DNA from: CAYVOX01 sp964453035
GTDB taxonomy: Bacteria > Chloroflexota > Anaerolineae > Anaerolineales > Anaerolineaceae
Reading direction: 5' to 3'
Assembly: GCA_964453035.1 (NCBI GenBank)
Contig: CAYVOX010000102.1
Span: 1-12,391 of the forward strand
Length of the DNA: 12,391 nucleotides
The notes under the pieces are model-generated. The model saw only the letters and a list, made by a program, of their open reading frames with translations. It was not told where the DNA came from and did not search any database. The position numbers and the translations under genes were made by a program. Shown in pieces: positions 6,183 to 12,391 of this stretch (position 1 is the first letter of the stretch; each line of letters opens with the position of its first letter).

Positions 6183-7191
6183 AGTGCTTTCGATACAAAA
6201 GAGAACTCACAAATTGTTTGAGACTCAAACACCGTTCTTCGTCACAGGTTGTGCGGTCCAGCGCCTCCAGCGCCTCTTTCGTCAACTGCGCTGCCTTTGA
6301 TTCCACATAAGCCTGCGCGCCATCCCGGATTAACGCCTCGGAAAGCGCCAGCACATCCCCGGCAGTGATTCCTTCTGGTTTCCACAACCCGGCAAACTCA
6401 CCCTTCTGCGCTATCCCAAACAAAACGGGTAATGTCTTCTTTCCGGTCATCAAATCACTCGCCGCTGATTTCCCCGTCAGCGCGCTGTCACCCCAGATTC
6501 CCAGCCAGTCATCCCAAGCCTGGAACGCCAGCCCAAGTTTCTGCCCGAACACCCTGAAATGCCCCCGGTCTTCAGCGCCTTTACCGGCATAAAGCGCACC
6601 CAGTTCGGCGCAGCAGCTCAGCAGCGCCGCGGTTTTCCCTGCAATCATCGGCCAGTAAGCCGCCAGCGTCAGTTCAGGTTCCTTCTCGTAGGAAAGATCC
6701 AGGTACTGCCCGCCGGTAAGCCGCGTACAGGTTTCAGCCAGGATTTGAACCGCCTGTAGCGTAACCTCCGCCGCCTGCGGTTTGCCCGCCTGAACAACGG
6801 CTGAATAAGCCAGGTTAAACAATAGATCCCCCGCATTGATGGCCTGCGCCGCGCCCCATTTGACCCACAGGGTGGGTCGCCCGCGCCGCAACGGACTGTT
6901 ATCCTGGATATCATCATGCACCAGCGAGAAGTTGTGCACCAATTCAACCGCCAGCGCAGCCGGCAGCGCAGCCTTTTCACTCCCCCCGCCCGCCAGGCAG
7001 CATAGCAGCACAAGCATCGGGCGGATGCGCTTTCCCTGCGCTTCTAGCCCCGCGCCCTCCCCCTCCCAACCCAGGTGGTAGCGCAACATCGGCAGCATGC
7101 CGCGGTAATCCTCGGGAACTGCGCCTTCCACAAAGGTTTCAAGCGCCAGTTCAAATTCCGCCTTCAGCGTCACATAGTAATTAAGGTTCAT
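6181..7191 (-). CDS. Short-chain trans-prenyl diphosphate synthase (farnesyl/geranylgeranyl type)
   Basis: A cytosolic enzyme that condenses isopentenyl diphosphate with allylic diphosphates to make C15 or C20 chains for quinones, carotenoids or lipids. The product is 336 residues. Motifs in order: GKRIRP (53-58), first aspartate motif DDIQD (93-97), RRGRPT (102-107), GGQYLDL (160-166), K186-T187, second aspartate region DDWLGIWGD (227-235) and KK at 251-252. The second motif lacks the last aspartate of DDxxD, but DDLLGIWGD-type sequences are common in this subgroup. Aromatic F88, five residues before the first motif, and the absence of an insertion there point to a short product; C15 versus C20 cannot be decided by eye. 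It starts eight bases after the isomerase gene and lacks a strong ribosome site, so coupling to that gene is likely. Confidence 0.92.
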   Translation of the reverse strand: MNLNYYVTLKAEFELALETFVEGAVPEDYRGMLPMLRYHLGWEGEGAGLEAQGKRIRPMLVLLCCLAGGGSEKAALPAALAVELVHNFSLVHDDIQDNSPLRRGRPTLWVKWGAAQAINAGDLLFNLAYSAVVQAGKPQAAEVTLQAVQILAETCTRLTGGQYLDLSYEKEPELTLAAYWPMIAGKTAALLSCCAELGALYAGKGAEDRGHFRVFGQKLGLAFQAWDDWLGIWGDSALTGKSAASDLMTGKKTLPVLFGIAQKGEFAGLWKPEGITAGDVLALSEALIRDGAQAYVESKAAQLTKEALEALDRTTCDEERCLSLKQFVSSLLYRKH

Positions 7192-7199
7192 ATAATCTG

Positions 7200-8231
7200 C
7201 TAAATTTCTTTCACCAGCATTGATGGATTCATCTCGGTTAGTCTCCCTGCTCCGGCTGCAAACATGCTAATTTGTATTTCGCGTTGGAACTCCATAATTG
7301 TTTCTACGGTTTCCTCCACCGATTCCACCGCCGTTTTCAGGAAGACCCCCGCCATCCCGCCCAGGCAGGCCCCCAGAGCCAGGCACCTGGCGATATCCAC
7401 CCCATCCTTCAGCCCCCCTGAGGCCAAAACTTTCATCCCGGGCGCAGCATTGCGAACATTAATAATCGCTTCTGCCGTGGGGATACCCCACCCCTTGAAT
7501 GCACCTGCCGTCCTTGCCGCCCGCGGCAAGGAAATTCTGAACATCTCCACCTGCGACCACGACGTCCCCCCCGCGCCAGCCACATCTATGGCTGCCACCC
7601 CCGCCGAAGCTAATCTCCGCGCTGCCAGTTCAGAAATCCCCCAGCCTACCTCTTTAACCACCACCGGAACCGGTAAAGCCCGGCACACCGCCTCAATCTT
7701 GGTTAACAGCCCTGCAAAGCGCGTATCGCCTTCCGGCTGTAGCACTTCCTGCAGCGGGTTGAGGTGCAAAATCAGCCCATCCGCTTCGATCATGTCCACC
7801 GCGCGCTGGCACTCCGCCAATCCATAAGCATAATTGAGTTGCACAGCTCCCAGGTTGGCAAACAGAAGAATATCTGGGGCATACTGCCTCACCTTGAATG
7901 TCCACTCAAGTTCACGGTGCTCAATCGCCGCCCGTTGCGACCCCAACCCCATCGCCACTCCCGTCCTCTGAGCAGCCTCAGCCAGGCTGCGGTTGATGGC
8001 TGCTGCCTCTTTCGTCCCGCCCGTCATCGAGGAAATCAAAATAGGAGCACGAACCATTCTGCCAAACAAAACCTGGCTGGTATCCACGTCATCCAGGTCA
8101 AGCTCCGGCAGCGCCTGGTGAATAAACCGGTAGCGCTCCAGCCCGGTCGTCTGCTCCGAGCGCACGTCTTTTTCCAGGTTTATTTTAATATGGTCCTGTT
8201 TGCGAGAAGAAAGTTGGCCGGGATCGTTCAT
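7200..8231 (-). CDS. fni: Type 2 isopentenyl-diphosphate delta-isomerase (FMN-dependent)
   Basis: Interconverts isopentenyl and dimethylallyl diphosphate, the two building blocks of isoprenoids, using reduced FMN and Mg2+ in a TIM-barrel fold. The 343-residue product has RKQDH (10-14), SSMTGG (67-72), GLGSQR (95-100), HLNPLQE (156-162, containing the catalytic Q161 and metal ligand E162), KEVGWG (193-198), GGTSW (221-225) and SGG (271-273). Length and all motifs match the family. It is the first gene of the minus-strand operon; its product feeds the prenyl synthase encoded next. AAAGG lies seven bases before the ATG, downstream of a likely promoter at 8266-8293. Type 2 enzymes are unrelated to the E. 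coli type 1 Idi. Confidence 0.96.
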   Translation of the reverse strand: MNDPGQLSSRKQDHIKINLEKDVRSEQTTGLERYRFIHQALPELDLDDVDTSQVLFGRMVRAPILISSMTGGTKEAAAINRSLAEAAQRTGVAMGLGSQRAAIEHRELEWTFKVRQYAPDILLFANLGAVQLNYAYGLAECQRAVDMIEADGLILHLNPLQEVLQPEGDTRFAGLLTKIEAVCRALPVPVVVKEVGWGISELAARRLASAGVAAIDVAGAGGTSWSQVEMFRISLPRAARTAGAFKGWGIPTAEAIINVRNAAPGMKVLASGGLKDGVDIARCLALGACLGGMAGVFLKTAVESVEETVETIMEFQREIQISMFAAGAGRLTEMNPSMLVKEI

Positions 8232-8265
8232 CTAGTAACCTTTTACGCCGTCAAGGGTTCATACC

Positions 8266-8293
8266 AGTATACCAAAATTATCATTTACGTCTA
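8266..8293 (-). promoter_or_regulatory. Likely sigma-70-type promoter for the fni operon
   Basis: On the minus strand, TAGACG (8293-8288) and TATACT (8271-8266) are 16 bases apart. The -10 box matches consensus at five of six positions and the -35 at four of six. Transcription would start near 8259, about 28 bases before the fni start codon. It is back to back with the acpP promoter. Confidence 0.6.
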
Positions 8294-8339
8294 ACCGAAA
8301 CCACTGCCAAACCCCATCAAATCAACCTGGCGTTTAATC

Positions 8340-8367
8340 TTGACAGATTACACAGGCGAATTACAAT
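8340..8367 (+). promoter_or_regulatory. Strong sigma-70-type promoter for acpP
   Basis: TTGACA at 8340-8345, a perfect -35 box, and TACAAT at 8362-8367 are separated by 16 bases. The predicted start is near 8374, giving a leader of about 30 bases. AGGAG at 8394-8398 then lies five bases before the acpP ATG. The strength fits the high demand for acyl carrier protein. Confidence 0.8.
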
Positions 8368-8403
8368 TTTAGAGAAAGAATTTCACCTTAAGTAGGAGAT
8401 ATT

Positions 8404-8637
8404 ATGAGTGACACGATTGAGGAAGTCAAGAACGTTATCGCTGATGTGATGAAACTCGATACCGCCGATGTAACCTTGGAAACGCGCTTCATCGAAGACC
8501 TTAAAGCCGACTCTATGGACCAGTTCTTCCTGATTGACGGCTTCAGCGAGAAGTTTAAACTCACCATTTCAGATGAAGACGCCCGAGCCATTCGCACCGT
8601 CGGAGACGTCGTCCGCTACGTCGATTCGCACAAGTAG
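8404..8637 (+). CDS. acpP: Acyl carrier protein
   Basis: A 77-residue acidic four-helix carrier protein. Acyl chains are held as thioesters on a 4'-phosphopantetheine arm attached to S37 in the sequence LKADSMDQF (33-41). The motif reads DSM where DSL is most common, a frequent variant. The later segment ISDEDARAIRTVGDVVRYV (55-73) matches helix III/IV of fatty-acid-synthesis ACPs. The gene stands alone with a strong promoter, a good ribosome site and its own terminator; no fab or polyketide genes are in the window. A housekeeping fatty-acid role is most likely, but a dedicated carrier for another pathway cannot be excluded. Confidence 0.94.
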   Translation: MSDTIEEVKNVIADVMKLDTADVTLETRFIEDLKADSMDQFFLIDGFSEKFKLTISDEDARAIRTVGDVVRYVDSHK

Positions 8638-8719
8638 TCTTGCGTATTGCTGACCGGTCTAAGCCACGCATGGAGGCAGTTCCTCTCCTGCGCAGTTTAG
8701 CTCGGAAAATGGAATCAAA

Positions 8720-8756
8720 GAGGTGTGGGCAAGATCCAGGCTCACACCTCCTTTTT
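8720..8756 (+). terminator. Rho-independent terminator after acpP
   Basis: The arms 8720-8730 and 8740-8750 pair over 11 bp with one G-U pair around a nine-base loop, followed by C and five T (8752-8756). On the minus strand the same hairpin is followed by CTTTGATT, so it might weakly stop the convergent sucCD transcript that ends at 8765. Bases 8638-8719 between acpP and the hairpin hold nothing recognisable. Confidence 0.88.
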
Positions 8757-8764
8757 ATCTTTGA

Positions 8765-9631
8765 TTAATGCGCCAGCAACCCGGGTATTTCTTCCGGATG
8801 CCCGGCGATGCGCACTCCCACCGCCTGCAATGCGGAAATTTTCTCGCTTGCCAGCCCGGAGGTGCCTTCGATAATGGCTCCTGCATGCCCCATGCGCCTG
8901 CCGGGGGGAGCAGTTTGCCCGGCGATGAACGCCACCACAGGCTTGGTCATGCCCGTCGAGATTAATTCTGCCGCCCGCTCTTCATCTGTCCCGCCAATTT
9001 CACCTATCAACACCACTTGCTCGGTGTGAGGGTCAGCCTCAAATAATTCCAGCGCATCCAGAAAATCCGTCCCGCTGATGGGGTCGCCGCCAATTCCAAC
9101 GCACGTGCTTGCGCCTAGCCCCACCTGCTTGAGCGCGTACAGCACCTCATACGTCAGCGTCCCTGAGCGCGATACCACCCCGATATTCCCCGGAATAGCA
9201 ATATTTCCCGGGATGATGCCGGCTTTACACTCCCCCGGGGTAATGACCCCCGGGCAGTTCGGTCCAATCAATCGCCCGCCTTTTTGATCCAGGTACTGCC
9301 TGACGCGCATCATATCCTGCACAGGAATTCCTTCCGTGATGCAGACAATGAGCTTGATTCCACCATCCACCGCCTCGTACATCGCTTCTGCCGCCGCCCG
9401 GGCTGGAATAAACAAAACGCTCACATCCGCGCCGGTCGCCTCCACCGCCGTTTTCACCGTGTCAAAAACCGGCACCTTGCCATCCATAACCCACTCCCCC
9501 CCGCGCCCCGGCGTCACCCCTGCCACCACATTGCTCCCATAGCGGTGCATCAACTGTGCGTGGAATAGGCCTTCATGACCGGTAATGCCCTGCACCAGGA
9601 TTCGGCTGTTTTTATTGACCAGGATGCTCAT
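8765..9631 (-). CDS. sucD: Succinyl-CoA synthetase, alpha subunit
   Basis: The CoA-binding and phosphohistidine subunit of succinyl-CoA synthetase, which links succinyl-CoA to succinate with formation of ATP or GTP in the TCA cycle. The product is 288 residues. GITGHEG (15-21) is in the CoA-binding Rossmann domain, followed by GPNCPG (123-128), GIGGDPI (179-185), GEIGGTDEE (210-218) and the active-site histidine H249 in RRMGHAGAIIEG. The chosen ATG at 9631 has AAGGAG six bases upstream and lies one base after the sucC stop. The frame could be extended to 9655 inside sucC, but without a ribosome site. Family relatives include malate-CoA ligase subunits, which cannot be excluded by eye. It forms a heteromer with SucC, encoded just upstream. 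Confidence 0.95.
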   Translation of the reverse strand: MSILVNKNSRILVQGITGHEGLFHAQLMHRYGSNVVAGVTPGRGGEWVMDGKVPVFDTVKTAVEATGADVSVLFIPARAAAEAMYEAVDGGIKLIVCITEGIPVQDMMRVRQYLDQKGGRLIGPNCPGVITPGECKAGIIPGNIAIPGNIGVVSRSGTLTYEVLYALKQVGLGASTCVGIGGDPISGTDFLDALELFEADPHTEQVVLIGEIGGTDEERAAELISTGMTKPVVAFIAGQTAPPGRRMGHAGAIIEGTSGLASEKISALQAVGVRIAGHPEEIPGLLAH

Positions 9632-9632
9632 G

Positions 9633-10769
9633 TCATGCTCCTTTCGCCGCTGCAATCGCCTTCTGCGCAGCGCCAGCCAGAGTCTCTGATGTATTGAAGT
9701 TAGCCGCCGCGAGTAGCTGCAACCCCTGCTCCGCGTTCGTCCCCACCAGCCTCACCACAATCGGGACTTTCGGCCGCACCTCATACATCGCTGTCAGCAC
9801 CCCCCGCGCCACCTCATCGCAGCGCGTGATCCCGCCAAAGATGTTAATGAGAACCGCGCGGATGTTTTCATCGGAAAGGATGATGCGCAGCGCCGCCGCT
9901 ACCTTTTCTGCGCTGGCTCCCCCGCCGATATCCAAAAAGTTCGCCGGTTCACCGCCAAACAGCTTGATGATATCCATCGTCGCCATTGCCAGCCCTGCTC
10001 CATTGACCAGGCAGCCAATCTGACCGTCCAGCTTAATGTAAGACAGTCCATACTTCCGCGCTTCCTTCTCCGGTGAGGTCTCCACATCCGGGTCGCGAAT
10101 CTCAGAGAGCTCCGGGTGCCGGAAAAGCGCATTGTCATCCACAATCATCTTTCCATCCAGGCACACCAGCTTCCCCTCGGTGGTAATCACCATCGGGTTG
10201 ATTTCCGCCAGCGTGGCGTCAACATCCACATAAACTTTCCACAATCCGCGTGCAATTTCAATAAAGGGGCGCCAACTGTTCTTGGGCAGGTCAATATTCA
10301 TCGCCAGGTCGCGCGCCTGGTACTCCCGCAACCCGAGCAGCGGGTCAATCGGCACCTTGATGATGAGCTCGGGGTTGTGCCTTGCCACTTCCTCAATGTC
10401 CATTCCCCCCTCCGCCGAAGCAATCATCACCGGACGGCGTAAGGTGCGGTCGTTGGCAATACCCAGGTATATCTCCTGAGAAATGCTCACGGCTTCGTCC
10501 ACCAGCAATTTGCGCACCGGCAACCCCTTGATTTCCATACCCAGGATTAATGTCGAAAGCTCCTCAGCTTCCTTTGCGGTCCTCGCCAGCCGGATTCCTC
10601 CTGCTTTACCTCTCCCCCCCACCAGAACCTGCGCTTTCACAACCACTCTGCCGCCCAATTCCTCAGCAATCTGCTTGACCTCGCCCGCATTCACCGCCAC
10701 CCTTCCACGCGGAACCGGGATGCCATACCTGGTGAAAATCTGTTTGGATTGGTACTCGTGGAGTCTCAT
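9633..10769 (-). CDS. sucC: Succinyl-CoA synthetase, beta subunit
   Basis: The nucleotide-binding subunit of succinyl-CoA synthetase. The product is 378 residues from the ATG at 10769, close to the roughly 390 typical of the family. It opens with MRLHEYQSK, as most SucC proteins do. The ATP-grasp domain shows VVVKAQVLVGGRGKAGG near residues 42-58 and the metal/nucleotide-binding stretch AEINPM near 195. The C-terminal ligase domain has FLDIGGGAS and NIFGGITRCDEVA. AGGGAG at 10775-10780 is five bases before the ATG; a GTG six bases further upstream (10775) overlaps this site and is less likely. It is first in a two-gene operon with sucD and has a promoter about 100 bases upstream. ADP versus GDP preference was not assigned. 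Confidence 0.95.
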   Translation of the reverse strand: MRLHEYQSKQIFTRYGIPVPRGRVAVNAGEVKQIAEELGGRVVVKAQVLVGGRGKAGGIRLARTAKEAEELSTLILGMEIKGLPVRKLLVDEAVSISQEIYLGIANDRTLRRPVMIASAEGGMDIEEVARHNPELIIKVPIDPLLGLREYQARDLAMNIDLPKNSWRPFIEIARGLWKVYVDVDATLAEINPMVITTEGKLVCLDGKMIVDDNALFRHPELSEIRDPDVETSPEKEARKYGLSYIKLDGQIGCLVNGAGLAMATMDIIKLFGGEPANFLDIGGGASAEKVAAALRIILSDENIRAVLINIFGGITRCDEVARGVLTAMYEVRPKVPIVVRLVGTNAEQGLQLLAAANFNTSETLAGAAQKAIAAAKGA

Positions 10770-10866
10770 CGACACTCCCTATTACAGTGGATTTCTACTG
10801 CTTTTGCTGGGTGCTTTCCACACAAGCATACGCCGCCCCTGGCTCAGGTGAAAATGCCCAAAAGTG

Positions 10867-10895
10867 ATTATACAGGCGATAATCCCCCCTCGCAA
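10867..10895 (-). promoter_or_regulatory. Sigma-70-type promoter for sucCD
   Basis: On the minus strand TTGCGA (10895-10890) and a perfect TATAAT (10872-10867) are 17 bases apart; the -35 matches at four of six positions. The spacer contains a run of six G. Transcription would start near 10860, leaving a leader of about 90 bases before the sucC start. I see no convincing riboswitch in that leader, only short weak inverted repeats. Confidence 0.78.
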
Positions 10896-10900
10896 GCCAA

Positions 10901-10936
10901 ATGAAAACAAAAAGCCTGGTTTCTTCAACCAGGCTT
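10901..10936 (-). terminator. Rho-independent terminator after the SPFH gene
   Basis: A perfect 10-bp stem (10927-10936 with 10912-10921) around a five-base loop is followed on the minus strand by a T-rich tail reading TTTGTTTTCATTT to about 10901. It lies about 20 bases beyond the SPFH stop codon and just upstream of the sucC promoter, insulating the two units. Confidence 0.9.
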
Positions 10937-10958
10937 GATGGGTGAACCCAATCCCTCA

Positions 10959-12023
10959 TTAACCTTTCAGGTAGGCTTCCAGCGATTCCTTGCTAATCCG
11001 GTAGGCAGACCCGATTTTCTTCGCTTTCAACTCGCCCGCTTTGATGGCTTCCAGCACATCTTCCTCCGAGACGCGCAACACAGCTGCGGCTTCGGAGGGC
11101 GTCATTACCGCCGGCATCGCGCCAGCCTGAGGCGCAGCAGCGCCACCGGCAGGTTGAGCCGGTTGCTGTTGCTGCTGGCCGGTCATGCCTTGAAGCGATT
11201 GCCCGATAATGTTGCCGAGCCCCATACCAGCGCCAATCCCGGCGGTCAAACCTGCCCCGCCGCTCTGGTTCTGCGCGGCATCGCGCAGCGCATCGGCGGC
11301 CTGCAGCTGTGTGTAGGTCTGCATATCCAGCATGCCCATCTGCCGCAATTCCTCCGCCGATTTCTCTGAAGGCTTAAGGCTGCCAACGTAGAAGGATTTC
11401 AACGTCAAACCAATCGCCGCAAAATCATCCTGCGCTTTGGCTCGCACCCCAGCGCCCAGTTCCTCGGTCAAACCAATCAATTCCACAACGCTGTGCTGCG
11501 CGGCGGTTTCGCCCAGCAGGTCCTGCAGCTTGGAAAGCAGCATCATCCTGAGCCGATTTTCAATGTCCGCCGTGCGGAAAATCCCCTGCGCCCCGCAGAT
11601 TTGCGTCACAAATTGCTGGGGATCCTTGACGCTGAAGCTGTACGTGCCAAAGGATTGCAGCAGCGCTACGCCCAGCCCCATCCCAGGGTTTCGCACAATG
11701 ATGGGTTGCGGTGTGCCCCATTTTCGGTCCGCAAATTCGCGCATAGAGACAAAATACACCTCAGCCGTGAAGGGCGTGCGGTCGCCGAACGCCGTTCCAA
11801 GTAGCGAGGTCAACACCGGCACGTTGGCCGTGGTGATGGTGTGCCTGCCGGGACCAAATACATCCAGCGCGTGCCCATCCCTGAAGAACACAGCCGCCTG
11901 AGGTTCGCGCACAATCACCTGCGAACCCATTCGCAGGTCAGCCACGCCAACTTCCGGAAAGCGGTGCACAATTTCATCCAGCATCTCACTGGGATATTCA
12001 ACAACATCAAATATCCTTGCCAT
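10959..12023 (-). CDS. SPFH (band 7)-domain protein with C-terminal excisionase-type helix-turn-helix
   Basis: A 354-residue protein in three parts. Residues about 20-220 match the YdjI-like branch of the SPFH/band 7 family, membrane-associated scaffold proteins (RMGSQVIVREPQAAVFF at 31-47, FGPGRHTITTANVPVL at 56-71, YVGSLKPSEKSAEELRQMG at 212-230). There is no N-terminal transmembrane helix. Residues about 254-306 are a flexible Gly/Gln/Pro/Ala linker with QQQQQ at 283-287. Residues about 307-353 form a MerR/excisionase-like DNA-binding domain (MTPSEAAAVLRVSEEDVLEAIKAG, then KKIGSAYRISKESLEAYL). YdjI-like proteins usually end in a zinc ribbon, so the helix-turn-helix is unusual. AGGGAG at 12031-12036 lies seven bases before the ATG. 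The gene follows the partial gene at 12059 by 35 bases and ends at a strong terminator. Function is not established. Confidence 0.88.
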   Translation of the reverse strand: MARIFDVVEYPSEMLDEIVHRFPEVGVADLRMGSQVIVREPQAAVFFRDGHALDVFGPGRHTITTANVPVLTSLLGTAFGDRTPFTAEVYFVSMREFADRKWGTPQPIIVRNPGMGLGVALLQSFGTYSFSVKDPQQFVTQICGAQGIFRTADIENRLRMMLLSKLQDLLGETAAQHSVVELIGLTEELGAGVRAKAQDDFAAIGLTLKSFYVGSLKPSEKSAEELRQMGMLDMQTYTQLQAADALRDAAQNQSGGAGLTAGIGAGMGLGNIIGQSLQGMTGQQQQQPAQPAGGAAAPQAGAMPAVMTPSEAAAVLRVSEEDVLEAIKAGELKAKKIGSAYRISKESLEAYLKG

Positions 12024-12058
12024 TCGTCATCTCCCTTTCTAATCTCTGGTTGATATGA

Positions 12059-12391
12059 TTACTGTTGCGCCGGGGGTGTTGACCCACCCGCTCCGCCAAT
12101 CATCACTTCTGAGCGCTTGTTGAACGCCTCAACGCACTGTTGTGAGATGGTGGTCAAATGGCGAATCGCTGCCTTGAGCCCATCCGTTCCAATCGAAGCC
12201 TCCACATTGTCAATGGCGCGGCTCACTTCATCAGCCGAGTCCAGCAAAGCCAGGTCGTACTGGTACACAGCCGCCAGTTCATCCTCGTTCACTTTCACCG
12301 CCGCGAAGAACCCCGCATACCCGTACGACGCCGTGCGCACCCGGTCAATGAACTGCCGCAGCTTGATGGCCGCCGATTCCAGGCTGGAGAT
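12059..12391 (-). CDS. C-terminal part of an unknown helical protein (runs off the window)
   Basis: The frame is open to the window edge, so only the last 110 residues are seen and the start lies outside. A GTG at 12340 is an internal codon candidate only; there is no ribosome site before it. The visible part is rich in Ala, Glu, Asp, Leu and Lys with a heptad-like helical character (for example DLALLDSADEVSRAIDNVEA), a short aromatic stretch SYGYAGFFAAV, one cysteine and a Gly/Pro/Gln tail (GGAGGSTPPAQQ). I do not recognise a family. It is 35 bases upstream of the SPFH gene on the same strand with no terminator between, so the two are probably co-transcribed. Confidence 0.75.
   Translation of the reverse strand: MSSLESAAIKLRQFIDRVRTASYGYAGFFAAVKVNEDELAAVYQYDLALLDSADEVSRAIDNVEASIGTDGLKAAIRHLTTISQQCVEAFNKRSEVMIGGAGGSTPPAQQ

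Noticed and set aside
6500..6530. Loss of the last aspartate in the second DDxxD motif of the prenyl synthase (DDWLG).
   Set aside because: Not treated as novel because DDLLGIWGD-type motifs are common in this prenyl-synthase subgroup and the other catalytic motifs are intact.
7264..7827. 187-residue + strand frame opposite fni.
   Set aside because: Antisense to an unmistakable enzyme gene; Pro/Ala/Thr-rich with no domain.
8638..8719. Possible small RNA or small gene between acpP and its terminator.
   Set aside because: No promoter, ribosome site or stable fold could be seen; it is most simply the 3' untranslated region.
9632..9655. Upstream extension of sucD into the end of sucC.
   Set aside because: No ribosome site precedes it, and SucD proteins normally begin near the MSILVNK position.

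Overview
The window reads as chromosomal DNA of a GC-rich bacterium. A member of the Chloroflexota, perhaps Anaerolineae-like, is my best guess. It rests on the combination of a type 2 (FMN-dependent) isopentenyl-diphosphate isomerase, a short-chain prenyl synthase with a DDWLG/GD second motif, PrsW-like and SPFH proteins with unusual tails, and a divergent Lgt paralogue. That placement is inference; no rRNA or taxonomic marker lies in the window. The + strand is visibly C-rich under genes of both orientations, which suggests the minus strand is the leading strand.

Region 1 (about 50-2910, + strand) is a tight five-gene operon: a membrane-anchored TlpA-like thioredoxin, a divergent Lgt-family membrane protein, a short-chain reductase with pteridine-reductase (PTR1/FolM-like) signatures, FolB and FolK. 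The last three form a folate/pterin unit. A strong hairpin terminator at 2911-2959 ends it and probably also serves the convergent operon.

Region 2 (8231-3000, minus strand) is a second five-gene operon. It opens with isoprenoid genes (fni, then a prenyl diphosphate synthase). It continues with a PrsW-family membrane protein that lacks the usual catalytic residues, a one-pass membrane protein of unknown function, and a lipoprotein trypsin-like protease with an EF-hand-like loop in its catalytic domain. Gene gaps are 1-10 bases, and Shine-Dalgarno sequences overlap upstream stop codons or gene ends.

Region 3 (8232-8760) holds divergent promoters and a single-gene acyl carrier protein unit with its own terminator.

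Region 4 (10895-8765, minus) is a sucC-sucD succinyl-CoA synthetase operon with a clear promoter. Region 5 (12391-10909, minus) is the end of an unknown gene followed by an SPFH-domain protein that carries an excisionase-type helix-turn-helix at its C terminus and ends at a textbook terminator.

No tRNA, rRNA, CRISPR array, insertion sequence or attachment site was seen. No intergenic gap exceeds 300 bases. Most genes are housekeeping. The unusual material is a set of family members with altered catalytic residues (Lgt-like, PrsW-like, FolK) and two unusual domain arrangements (protease with an EF-hand loop, SPFH with HTH). I do not see clear evidence for a wholly new multi-gene system.
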